From: Chitinophagaceae bacterium
GTDB taxonomy: Bacteria; Bacteroidota; Bacteroidia; Chitinophagales; Chitinophagaceae
NCBI GenBank assembly: GCA_004322425.1
Contig: SCVJ01000021.1
Location: 1 to 64,000 of the forward strand
Length of the DNA stretch: 64,000 nt
Reading direction: 5' to 3'
Both the position numbers and the translations under genes were made by a program. Below are positions 27,167 through 34,312 of the stretch, one piece after another (positions within the stretch are counted from its first letter, which is position 1; each line of letters begins with the position of its first letter). A model generated the notes under the pieces. The model did no database searches. It was not told where the DNA came from and worked only from the letters and a program-made list of their open reading frames with translations.

Positions 27167-28102
27167 ATGCTCGAAATTATTTCAAAATATTTGTGGTTGA
27201 TAATTGCCATGGCTATTGTATTAAGTTCTTTTTTTAGTATTAATCAAGGATTTATTGGTGTGATTACGATGTTTGGTAAATATCGCCGTATTGTTCGACC
27301 GGGATTGAACATGAAAATTCCCTTTTTGGAAGCGATTTACCGAAAGGTTTCTATTCAGAATCGTTCTGTGGAATTAGAGTTTCAGGCTGTTACAGCCGAT
27401 CAAGCCAATGTGTATTTCAAAAGTATGTTATTGTACTCTGTTCAAAATGCAGAAGAAGAAACGATAAAAAAAGTTGCCTTTAAATTTATTGCCGATAAAG
27501 ATTTAATGCAGGGAATGATTCGCACCATTGAAGGGAATATTCGTTCGTTTGTAGCAACCAAAAAGCAAGCCGAAATTCTGGGGTTACGAAAAGAAATTGT
27601 GGAATATGTAAAAGGAGAAGTCGATCATACCTTGGAAGGCTGGGGCTATCATTTGCAAGATTTGCAAATCAACGATATTACATTTGATAAATTAATTCTC
27701 GATTCGATGAGTAGAGTGGTAGCGAGCTTTAACTTAAAAGCCGCTGCTGAAAATGAAGGGCAAGCTTTATTGATTACGAAAACAAAATCTGCTGAAGCAG
27801 ATGGAAACGCTACTAAAATTTCAGCCGAAGCCGAAAAAGAAGCAGCAAGATTGAGGGGACAAGGAGTTGCTTTATTTAGAATGGAAGTAGCGCAAGGTAT
27901 GTCGGATGCAGCAGAACAAATGAAGCAAGCCAACTTAGATACCAATGTAATTTTATTTAGCATGTGGACAGAAGCGATTAAAAATTTTGCTGAATATGGT
28001 AAAGGAAATGTTATCTTTTTAGATGGTAGTGCCGATGGGATGGAAAAAACAATGAAACAAATTCAAGCAATGATGGTAAAACAAAGCGGTAAAACCGAGT
28101 AA
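27167..28102 (+). CDS. SPFH/band-7 domain membrane protein (stomatin/prohibitin-like)
   Basis: A membrane-scaffold protein of the SPFH family. One N-terminal hydrophobic helix (about 7-25) leads into the band-7 domain (GVITMFGKYRRIVRPGLNMKIPF, about 31-53). A long Ala/Glu-rich coiled coil with EAEKEAARLRGQ follows at about 213-240. Such proteins form rings that organise membrane proteases or microdomains. The 311 residues are typical. It is 38 bases after pepT, and an intrinsic terminator follows at once. No NfeD-type partner gene is adjacent. Confidence 0.87.
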   Translation: MLEIISKYLWLIIAMAIVLSSFFSINQGFIGVITMFGKYRRIVRPGLNMKIPFLEAIYRKVSIQNRSVELEFQAVTADQANVYFKSMLLYSVQNAEEETIKKVAFKFIADKDLMQGMIRTIEGNIRSFVATKKQAEILGLRKEIVEYVKGEVDHTLEGWGYHLQDLQINDITFDKLILDSMSRVVASFNLKAAAENEGQALLITKTKSAEADGNATKISAEAEKEAARLRGQGVALFRMEVAQGMSDAAEQMKQANLDTNVILFSMWTEAIKNFAEYGKGNVIFLDGSADGMEKTMKQIQAMMVKQSGKTE

Positions 28103-28121
28103 GCGAATTGAGAAAGTCTTT

Positions 28122-28156
28122 AAAAAATATGCCGCTTTTTTAGCGGCATATTTTTT
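28122..28156 (+). terminator. Rho-independent terminator after the SPFH gene
   Basis: The stem aaaaatatgccgc pairs with gcggcatattttt around a T-rich loop. Flanking A and T tracts make it potentially bidirectional. Confidence 0.88.
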
Positions 28157-28234
28157 AGGAGAAAAAGTTGAAAATATTTTCTTTTAAAACGATTTCTGTT
28201 TATTACATTTACTTTTACTTTAAAGAAAAATTGT

Positions 28235-28945
28235 ATGATTTATTTTTTGCAAATAATAGACACTGTTTCGAATACCGCAACTTCTCTGAATTCGGCCGTT
28301 ACGCAAGCCGATGGAAATGGCGATGGAAGCATTAGTTTAGGAGAGTTGCTTGGAATGGGAGGATGGTTGATGTATCCGTTATTGATTTTATTACTATTGG
28401 CTATTTTCTTTTTTGTGGAGCGTTGGTTGTCCATTCGAAAAGCTGGACGAATTGACGAGAATTTCATGAACATCATTCGCGATCACATTATTAACGGTAA
28501 TGTAGTAGCCGCTAAAACATTTGCAAAGAATACAAATAATCCCGTTGCAAGAATTATTAATAAAGGAATTCAACGCATTGGAAAACCGATTGATATTATT
28601 GAAGACAGTATGGAAAACGTGGGGCGATTGGAAATGTATAATCTGGAAAAAAATCTTTCGGTACTATCTCTTGTTTATGGCATAGCCCCAATGATGGGTT
28701 TTTTAGGAACTATCATTGGTATGTTACAATTATTTTACCATATCAATGCAACAGGAGAATTTACGCCAGCCGCTATTGCAGGAGGAATTTATACAAAAAT
28801 GATTACCTCTGCAGCGGGATTAATGATTGGATTAATGGCTTATGTGGGCTATAATTTTTTAACAGCTCAAATTAATAAAGTAACCAATAAAATGGAAGCT
28901 GCAGCATCTGAATTTATGGATGTTTTGCAGGAGCCAACAAAATAA
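28235..28945 (+). CDS. MotA/TolQ/ExbB proton-channel family protein
   Basis: An inner-membrane proton-channel subunit of 236 residues. The first helix is WLMYPLLILLLLAIFFFVERW (about 46-66). A cytoplasmic segment follows, then helix 2 around GIAPMMGFLGTIIGMLQLF (about 150-168) and helix 3 around IYTKMITSAAGLMIGLMAYVGYNFL (about 188-212). These are the conserved pore blocks of the family. In this phylum ExbB is normally followed by exbD-type genes, but here the next gene is on the opposite strand, so it is an orphan copy. It could energise a TonB system or serve a TolQ-like role with partners elsewhere. Confidence 0.88.
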   Translation: MIYFLQIIDTVSNTATSLNSAVTQADGNGDGSISLGELLGMGGWLMYPLLILLLLAIFFFVERWLSIRKAGRIDENFMNIIRDHIINGNVVAAKTFAKNTNNPVARIINKGIQRIGKPIDIIEDSMENVGRLEMYNLEKNLSVLSLVYGIAPMMGFLGTIIGMLQLFYHINATGEFTPAAIAGGIYTKMITSAAGLMIGLMAYVGYNFLTAQINKVTNKMEAAASEFMDVLQEPTK

Positions 28946-28954
28946 TTTATTTAT

Positions 28955-30496
28955 TTACTCATTCAAATTTAACGGGTAAGCATAAGTGCCTTCATAGCCA
29001 ATATAAATTCCTTCCAAGCGAACTGTACCATAAACGTTAGTCAACAATTTGCTTAACTCTTCTACAGAAATAATTCTGCGGCCGTTAACACCTGTAATTA
29101 CAAAGCCATCTTCCATTCTTGTTTTACTCAATCGTCCACCTTGTTGAATTGTTTTCACTAAAACTCCGCCTTCTAAATTAGAAGCTGTTGCTTTTGTTTT
29201 TGATAGATTTTCTAATGTGGCTCCCAACTTTTCTCCAATATTATTCGCTGCTAATTCGGTTTTTTTACCAGGCGAATCTTTTAAAGTAACAGTCGTTACC
29301 ACTTCTTTTCCATTTCTAAAATAAGTAACCGGAATTTTATCACCGGGTTTAAATTGTGCTATTTGGCCGCTCATTTCCAATCCGCTGGCAACAGGATTGC
29401 TGTTTATTTTCAAAATTACATCACCTCTTTTAATGCCGGCTTCGTTGGCTGCACCGTCTGTTGGAGTACTTTCTACAAAAACACCTTGCTTGTCCGTAAC
29501 ACCGGCTTTGGTAACGGCTTTTTGATTTTCTTCTTCTATGGGAATAAAAGTTATTCCTAAATAACCTCTTTTTACATCGCCAAACTGGATTAAATCGTTG
29601 ACAATTTTTTTGGCAATATTTACCGGAATAGCAAAGGAATAGCCGGCATAAGTTCCATTGGGAGCTAAAATAGCCGAGTTGATTCCTATCAATTCACCTG
29701 TAACATTTACCAATGCACCGCCACTGTTTCCCTGATTTACAGCAGCATCGGTTTGAATGAAAGATTCAACAGCTGAAACTTTGTTATCATCGGGGCTGGT
29801 GGGCGACATTTGTCTTTCGTTAATTCCAATAGTTCTTCCTTTTGCACTTACAATACCTGCAGTCACTGTAGTTTCTAGCGTTAATGGATAACCAATGGCA
29901 AGTACCCATTGTCCCAATTTTACATTATCAGAATTTCCGTAAAGGAGATAAGGTAATTCTGTCGCGTCAATTTTTAAAACGGCTAAATCGCTACTCGGAT
30001 CTTTACCAATTAATCTTGCTTTGAAAATTTTTTTATTATGAAGAGTTACTGTAATTTCTTCTGCAATGCCACCTTTTTGATCACTTATAACATGATTATT
30101 GGTAACAATATAACCATCATCACTAATTAAAACGCCACTGCCTGATGCGCGCTGTTCCGGCATTACTTGCGGCCCAAACTCAAAAAAAGGATCAAATAAA
30201 TCATCAAAAAATCCATTCCCCCTTTGGCGGTTGGGTAATCCGTTAGAAATTTTTTGTGCTGAAATTTTTGTTTTAATATGCACAACTGCTTGAACTGAAG
30301 TTTGTGATGCTTGGGTAAAATCAATCGAAGTATTTGCAGACTTACCATCAAAAAAGCCAGCATAGTTGGCTGGGATTTTTCCATTGGACTGAATGTTAAC
30401 TAGCGGTTTTTGAATGTAGGAAGTATAAAGCCAAACACTTGCAATAGCTGTTGTAGAACTTATTGCTGTAATTAGTAAAATTTGTTTCAGTTTCAT
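28955..30496 (-). CDS. DegP/HtrA-type periplasmic serine protease
   Basis: A Do-family protease for envelope protein quality control. An N-terminal hydrophobic segment (about 5-25) anchors or exports it. The trypsin-like domain has the triad His135 (NNHVIS), Asp170 (SSDLAVLKID) and Ser258 (QGNSGGA). A first PDZ domain follows at about 315-405 (GVFVESTPTDGAANEAGIKRGDVILKIN), and a second, weaker PDZ-like region is near 420-510. The 513 residues are standard. It converges on the ExbB-like gene with 9 bases between them. Substrates may include outer-membrane barrels, of which this region encodes several. Confidence 0.94.
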   Translation of the reverse strand: MKLKQILLITAISSTTAIASVWLYTSYIQKPLVNIQSNGKIPANYAGFFDGKSANTSIDFTQASQTSVQAVVHIKTKISAQKISNGLPNRQRGNGFFDDLFDPFFEFGPQVMPEQRASGSGVLISDDGYIVTNNHVISDQKGGIAEEITVTLHNKKIFKARLIGKDPSSDLAVLKIDATELPYLLYGNSDNVKLGQWVLAIGYPLTLETTVTAGIVSAKGRTIGINERQMSPTSPDDNKVSAVESFIQTDAAVNQGNSGGALVNVTGELIGINSAILAPNGTYAGYSFAIPVNIAKKIVNDLIQFGDVKRGYLGITFIPIEEENQKAVTKAGVTDKQGVFVESTPTDGAANEAGIKRGDVILKINSNPVASGLEMSGQIAQFKPGDKIPVTYFRNGKEVVTTVTLKDSPGKKTELAANNIGEKLGATLENLSKTKATASNLEGGVLVKTIQQGGRLSKTRMEDGFVITGVNGRRIISVEELSKLLTNVYGTVRLEGIYIGYEGTYAYPLNLNE

Positions 30497-30642
30497 ATTG
30501 TCAAAATATTTGATAAATGTGAATCACAAAATAACGAAGTAATTTTTAAATTAATTGCTGACCAATTAGTTTAACAAATTATTTAAACATTTTACTCTTT
30601 AAGATAAAAAGAGGGCATGAGTAGTGATCGGAAAGTGAACTA

Positions 30643-31635
30643 TCAAAGAGTAGTTAAAAATTGTAAAACATCAACTCCGTCGGCGTAATCGTTAATAGTT
30701 GGGCATTGTGCTTCTCCAAAGGGCAGATATTTTTTCCCAATTATACACTGCAGTTCAGATTTACTTTTTATACTTTTCAATGGATCTTCATTAGTATTAT
30801 AGTATTCGTAATTTAATTGAGCTGCAGGAGAAAAGTTGGTAGTATTTTCTACCAAAAGAATAGAGCCATTTGTCATATAAAATTTGCTGTTCAGAATTTG
30901 GATAGCAAGATTGTAATCGTAGTTGTTCTTGTATTTATGATGATCACTAAAATGTCCGTACTTTTTAAACGCAGTCAATATGGGAATGAAGTCATAGTTT
31001 TCGGGAACAAGCAGTTTGGTTACATTCCTGCATCCAAGCCCAAAATAAAGATGAACATCATCTGCTAGTTTTTCTAATTCTTCAATTGATTCATCTCCCG
31101 AAATTATAGCGACTGATGTTTTGTTGCTTCGGAAAATATGAGGATATTTTCCGAAATAATATTCAAAGTATTGAGAAGCACTATTGCCACCTGTAGCAAT
31201 ATAGGCGTCACAGTTTTTTAGCATCTCCTGAAATTGAATCACCATTTCTAATTCTTGAAATTGATTCGTCATCCAATTTACAAGATGCTTTATTAGCACT
31301 TCATCTTTCGAAGATGTTTTTATTTTAGCAGAATGACCAGATATGAATACAGAAAGAAAATCATAAAATCCTACTAAGGGAATATTGCCCGCCATAATTA
31401 TTCCCACCGATTTTGAATTTATGGGTTTTCTAGAAACTCCCTGAGTCCATTTTTCTAGAATATCTTTTTGCAAAAACTGGGACACAATATTTTTTATCGA
31501 TAAATCAATAAATTCTGATGCAAACCAGCTGTTCTTAATAGTTGCTTCGCGTTTAGCTGTTTCAAGATTTTCATCCTTTGAAAGCATATATTCTCCCAGG
31601 GATACCATCAATTCAATTCGTTGTTGTAAATTCAT
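30643..31635 (-). CDS. LuxC-like acyl-CoA reductase family protein
   Basis: A 330-residue relative of LuxC-type acyl-CoA/acyl-protein reductases, with an aldehyde-dehydrogenase-like fold. SVGIIMAGNIPLVGFYDFLSVFISGH (about 76-101) is the cofactor-binding N-terminal pattern. VAIISGDE (about 175-182) and the putative nucleophile Cys202 in YFGLGCRNVTKLLVP are also present. It would reduce an acyl thioester to an aldehyde with NADPH, but the substrate in this phylum is unknown. A divergently transcribed dicluster ferredoxin shares its 57-base promoter region. Confidence 0.82.
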   Translation of the reverse strand: MNLQQRIELMVSLGEYMLSKDENLETAKREATIKNSWFASEFIDLSIKNIVSQFLQKDILEKWTQGVSRKPINSKSVGIIMAGNIPLVGFYDFLSVFISGHSAKIKTSSKDEVLIKHLVNWMTNQFQELEMVIQFQEMLKNCDAYIATGGNSASQYFEYYFGKYPHIFRSNKTSVAIISGDESIEELEKLADDVHLYFGLGCRNVTKLLVPENYDFIPILTAFKKYGHFSDHHKYKNNYDYNLAIQILNSKFYMTNGSILLVENTTNFSPAAQLNYEYYNTNEDPLKSIKSKSELQCIIGKKYLPFGEAQCPTINDYADGVDVLQFLTTL

Positions 31636-31645
31636 CGAGGTAATT

Positions 31646-31653
31646 TATATTTG
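31646..31653 (+). promoter_or_regulatory. TAnnTTTG promoter element for the ferredoxin gene
   Basis: TATATTTG fits the Bacteroidota -7 consensus exactly, 39 bases before the ATG at 31693. It faces the element at 31659-31666 on the other strand. Confidence 0.55.
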
Positions 31654-31658
31654 TACTG

Positions 31659-31666
31659 CAAAAATA
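31659..31666 (-). promoter_or_regulatory. TAnnTTTG promoter element for the acyl-CoA reductase gene
   Basis: On the minus strand this reads TATTTTTG, an exact consensus, 23 bases before the ATG at 31635. The two face-to-face elements are 5 bases apart, so their transcripts would overlap and the promoters may exclude each other. Confidence 0.55.
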
Positions 31667-31692
31667 ATTAGCAAACATTTAATAATACACTT

Positions 31693-32040
31693 ATGGCAAT
31701 TAAGATAACCGAAGAATGTATCAACTGCGGCGCTTGCGAACCGGAATGTCCCAATAATGCAATTTATGAAGGTGGAGTAGAATGGGCTATTGCGGATGGA
31801 ACAACGGTAAAAGGGCAAGTGATTTTAATGGATGGAAGTAGTATTGATTCAGATCAAAAGAATTCACCCATTGCATCTGATGTGTATTACATTTCGCCAA
31901 ACAAATGTACCGAGTGCCAAGGTTTTCACGAAGAACCGCAATGTGCAGCTGTTTGCCCAGTTGACTGTTGTATTCCAGATGAATTGTATAAAGAAACCGT
32001 GGATGATTTAATGGCAAAAAAGGATAAACTTCATATTTAA
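31693..32040 (+). CDS. 4Fe-4S dicluster ferredoxin
   Basis: A small electron carrier of 115 residues with eight cysteines for two 4Fe-4S clusters. The first set is CINCGACEPECP (about 10-21), and the second is CTECQGF...PQCAAVCPVDCC (about 76-99). An insert of about 50 residues lies between the two halves, including a hydrophilic IASDVYYISPNKC lead-in, as in other long bacterial dicluster ferredoxins. The redox partner is not evident. The divergent acyl-CoA reductase is a neighbour but uses NAD(P)H in known relatives. Confidence 0.92.
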   Translation: MAIKITEECINCGACEPECPNNAIYEGGVEWAIADGTTVKGQVILMDGSSIDSDQKNSPIASDVYYISPNKCTECQGFHEEPQCAAVCPVDCCIPDELYKETVDDLMAKKDKLHI

Positions 32041-32072
32041 TACCATATTCGAATAAGCTATTTTGAAATTTA

Positions 32073-32109
32073 AAAGGTGAAAGAGTTTTTCTTTCACCTT
32101 TATTTTTGA
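32073..32109 (+). terminator. Rho-independent terminator after the ferredoxin gene
   Basis: The stem aaaggtgaaag (32073-32083) pairs with ctttcaccttt (32091-32101), followed by a T-rich tract. It separates the ferredoxin gene from ddl. Confidence 0.85.
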
Positions 32110-32167
32110 ATACTTGTTCCAATTTGTAAACTATTTTTAGAATATTTGCTATCGAATTCTAATCAAG

Positions 32168-33145
32168 ATGAAAAAAAATATTGCACTTGTTACCGGTGGT
32201 TTTTCTTCAGAAGCTGTGATATCGTATAGGTCAGCCGTTACTATTGAAAATAATATTGACCAAGAAAAATTCAATGTTTATAAAATTGACATTAATCTTC
32301 AAGGTTGGTTTTATCAAATTGCTGGGGGAGAAAAAATTGAAATCAACAAAAATGATTTTTCCTTGCAAATGGAGAGTGAGAAAATAAAATTTGATGCTGT
32401 TTTTATTGGCATGCACGGAACTCCGGGAGAAGACGGAAAATTGCAAGGGTATTTTGATACTTTAAAAATTCCATATTCTAGCTGCGATGCCACAACTTCT
32501 GCTATTACTTTCAACAAACGATTTACGGTTGCGGTAGCGGCTTTGAGTGGAATTCATGTAGCAAAGTCGGTTCATATTTATCAACAAACAAAGTTTGAAG
32601 CTTTACAAATTAGTCAACAATTGACATTCCCCGTTTTTGTAAAACCAAGCAATGGCGGAAGTAGTATTGGTATGAGTAAAGTGTACGAATCAACAGAGTT
32701 AGAGTCGGCCATTTTGAAAGCATTTGAAGAAGACAATCAAGTGTTGATTGAAGAGATGGTAGTGGGAAGAGAATTTACGGTTGGTGTTTTTCAAACGAAT
32801 GGTAATATTGTTGTATTGCCGATAACCGAAGTAAAAACTGATAAAGATTTTTTTGACTTTGAAGCAAAATATGAAGGGGCTTCTACAGAAATTACACCAG
32901 CAGAAATAGAAGAAACCGTGGCCGCAAAAATTAGAGAAGAGGCAAAAAAGATATATACTATTTTTAATTGTCGAGGTGTTGTGCGAATTGATTTTATTTA
33001 TAGTGAAATGGAACAAGTGCCGTATATGCTGGAAATAAATACTATTCCCGGGCAAAGTGATGCCAGCATTGTTCCTATGCAAGTAAAAGCAATGGGTTGG
33101 AGTTTGAAAGAGTTTTATTCAAAACTTATTGACGAGTGTTTTTAA
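32168..33145 (+). CDS. ddl: D-alanine--D-alanine ligase
   Basis: Ddl joins two D-alanines with ATP for the peptidoglycan stem peptide. The ATP-grasp enzyme has 325 residues. GMHGTPGEDGKLQGYFDTLKIPYSSCDATTSAITFNK (about 80-117) contains the substrate Ser/Tyr region, FPVFVKPSNGGSSIGMSKV (about 156-174) is the ATP site, and the C-terminal block is PYMLEINTIPGQSDASIVP. The next gene (PASTA) follows after 40 bases and may be co-transcribed, which links the two in cell-wall biology. Confidence 0.96.
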   Translation: MKKNIALVTGGFSSEAVISYRSAVTIENNIDQEKFNVYKIDINLQGWFYQIAGGEKIEINKNDFSLQMESEKIKFDAVFIGMHGTPGEDGKLQGYFDTLKIPYSSCDATTSAITFNKRFTVAVAALSGIHVAKSVHIYQQTKFEALQISQQLTFPVFVKPSNGGSSIGMSKVYESTELESAILKAFEEDNQVLIEEMVVGREFTVGVFQTNGNIVVLPITEVKTDKDFFDFEAKYEGASTEITPAEIEETVAAKIREEAKKIYTIFNCRGVVRIDFIYSEMEQVPYMLEINTIPGQSDASIVPMQVKAMGWSLKEFYSKLIDECF

Positions 33146-33185
33146 GCACAATTACTAATAACAAAAATTAACGATTGCATATTTT

Positions 33186-33983
33186 ATGTTTGAATTTATT
33201 ACCAAAAGATCACTTTTTATAAATATTGTTGGAGGGTTTTGCTTGGTTGTATTTTTTTTATTTTTACTCTATACATTTTTAGGTCCCATTACCAGACACG
33301 GAAAAACTATTACAGTGCCCAATGTGCAGGGTAAAAATATTGAAGAAGCAACTGAAATATTAAGTAGTGAAGGATTTGATGTAGAAATTCAGGATTCGAT
33401 TTTTACTGATACCGCATCAAAAGGAGTTGTTTTAAAACAAATTCCTGAAGGCGATGCAATCGTAAAAATTTATAGAAAAATTTACTTAACCGTAAATAGC
33501 CAATTACCTCCATTTGTCGAAATGCCAAATTTGATTGGATTCAGTATCAGAAATGCGGAAATGCAACTAAAAAATCTGGGAATTAAAGTAAATGATACAA
33601 TTTATAAACCTGATTTTGCCAAAAATGCTGTACTCGAACAACTACATAAAGGGGTAAAAATAAATCCAGGAGAAAAAATTCAACAGGGTAGTGGCGTTAC
33701 TTTGGTATTGGGTGATGGACTCGGCAATCTTGCATTTTCAGTTCCCAGTTTAATTGGTAAATCGTTTGGGGATGCTAAATTATTTTTAGAATCGTATGGC
33801 TTAAATATTTTTTCCATTATTCTCGATGCTGGTATAAAAGATACTGCTGCTGCTTTTATTTATTGGCAAAGCCCTTCTCCAGTTGATGAGTCAGGAATTC
33901 CAAATAAAATTCGGCAAGGGCAAACTTTAGATGTGAGGTTGAGTATGGAGAGGCCTACAATTGACACAATTCAAAATAATTAA
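33186..33983 (+). CDS. Membrane-anchored protein with three PASTA domains, no kinase
   Basis: A 265-residue single-span protein. A short cytoplasmic N-terminus leads to one helix (about 11-33, INIVGGFCLVVFFLFLLYTFL). Three PASTA-like domains follow, at about 41-105 (TITVPNVQGKNIEEATEIL...), 110-177 (VEMPNLIGFSIRNAEMQL...) and 184-255 (FSVPSLIGKSFGDAKLFL...). PASTA domains bind peptidoglycan stems in Ser/Thr kinases and some PBPs, but here neither catalytic domain is attached. With ddl upstream, a role in sensing or binding cell wall is an inference. Confidence 0.85.
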   Translation: MFEFITKRSLFINIVGGFCLVVFFLFLLYTFLGPITRHGKTITVPNVQGKNIEEATEILSSEGFDVEIQDSIFTDTASKGVVLKQIPEGDAIVKIYRKIYLTVNSQLPPFVEMPNLIGFSIRNAEMQLKNLGIKVNDTIYKPDFAKNAVLEQLHKGVKINPGEKIQQGSGVTLVLGDGLGNLAFSVPSLIGKSFGDAKLFLESYGLNIFSIILDAGIKDTAAAFIYWQSPSPVDESGIPNKIRQGQTLDVRLSMERPTIDTIQNN

Positions 33984-33987
33984 ATTA

Positions 33988-34296
33988 ATGAAGAATATTA
34001 CTGTAGAAGAGTTAAAAGAAAAGATGGACAGTGGAAATAAAGTTCATCTTATTGACGTTCGTGAGCCACAGGAATATGCCGAACATAATATTGGTGCACA
34101 ATTGATTCCGCTTGGCAAAATTCAAAGTATGCAAATTGATGAAATTGAGAATCTAAAAGAGGAAGAAATAATTCTTCATTGTCGTAGTGGAGTACGCAGC
34201 GTTACAGCTGCTCTCTTTTTGGAAATGCAAGGATTCAAAAATGTAATTAATGTAACCGGTGGCATTCAAGCTTGGAAGGAAAAGTTTGAAAAATAA
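33988..34296 (+). CDS. Rhodanese-like domain protein
   Basis: A single rhodanese domain of 102 residues, of the small GlpE type. The N-terminus has LIDVREPQEYAEHNIGAQLIPLG (about 21-43). The active-site Cys65 lies in ILHCRSGVRS, and GGIQAWKEKF ends the domain. Sulfur transfer to an unknown acceptor is the likely activity. The frame is open back to a TTG at 33961, which would overlap the PASTA gene by 23 bases. ATG 33988 gives the standard domain start and lies 4 bases after the PASTA stop, so I use it. Confidence 0.9.
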   Translation: MKNITVEELKEKMDSGNKVHLIDVREPQEYAEHNIGAQLIPLGKIQSMQIDEIENLKEEEIILHCRSGVRSVTAALFLEMQGFKNVINVTGGIQAWKEKFEK

Positions 34297-34312
34297 TTTT
34301 TTTGAGATCCAA

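Noticed and set aside
33961-33987. TTG start for the rhodanese gene
   Set aside because: It overlaps the PASTA gene, and ATG 33988 gives the standard domain start.
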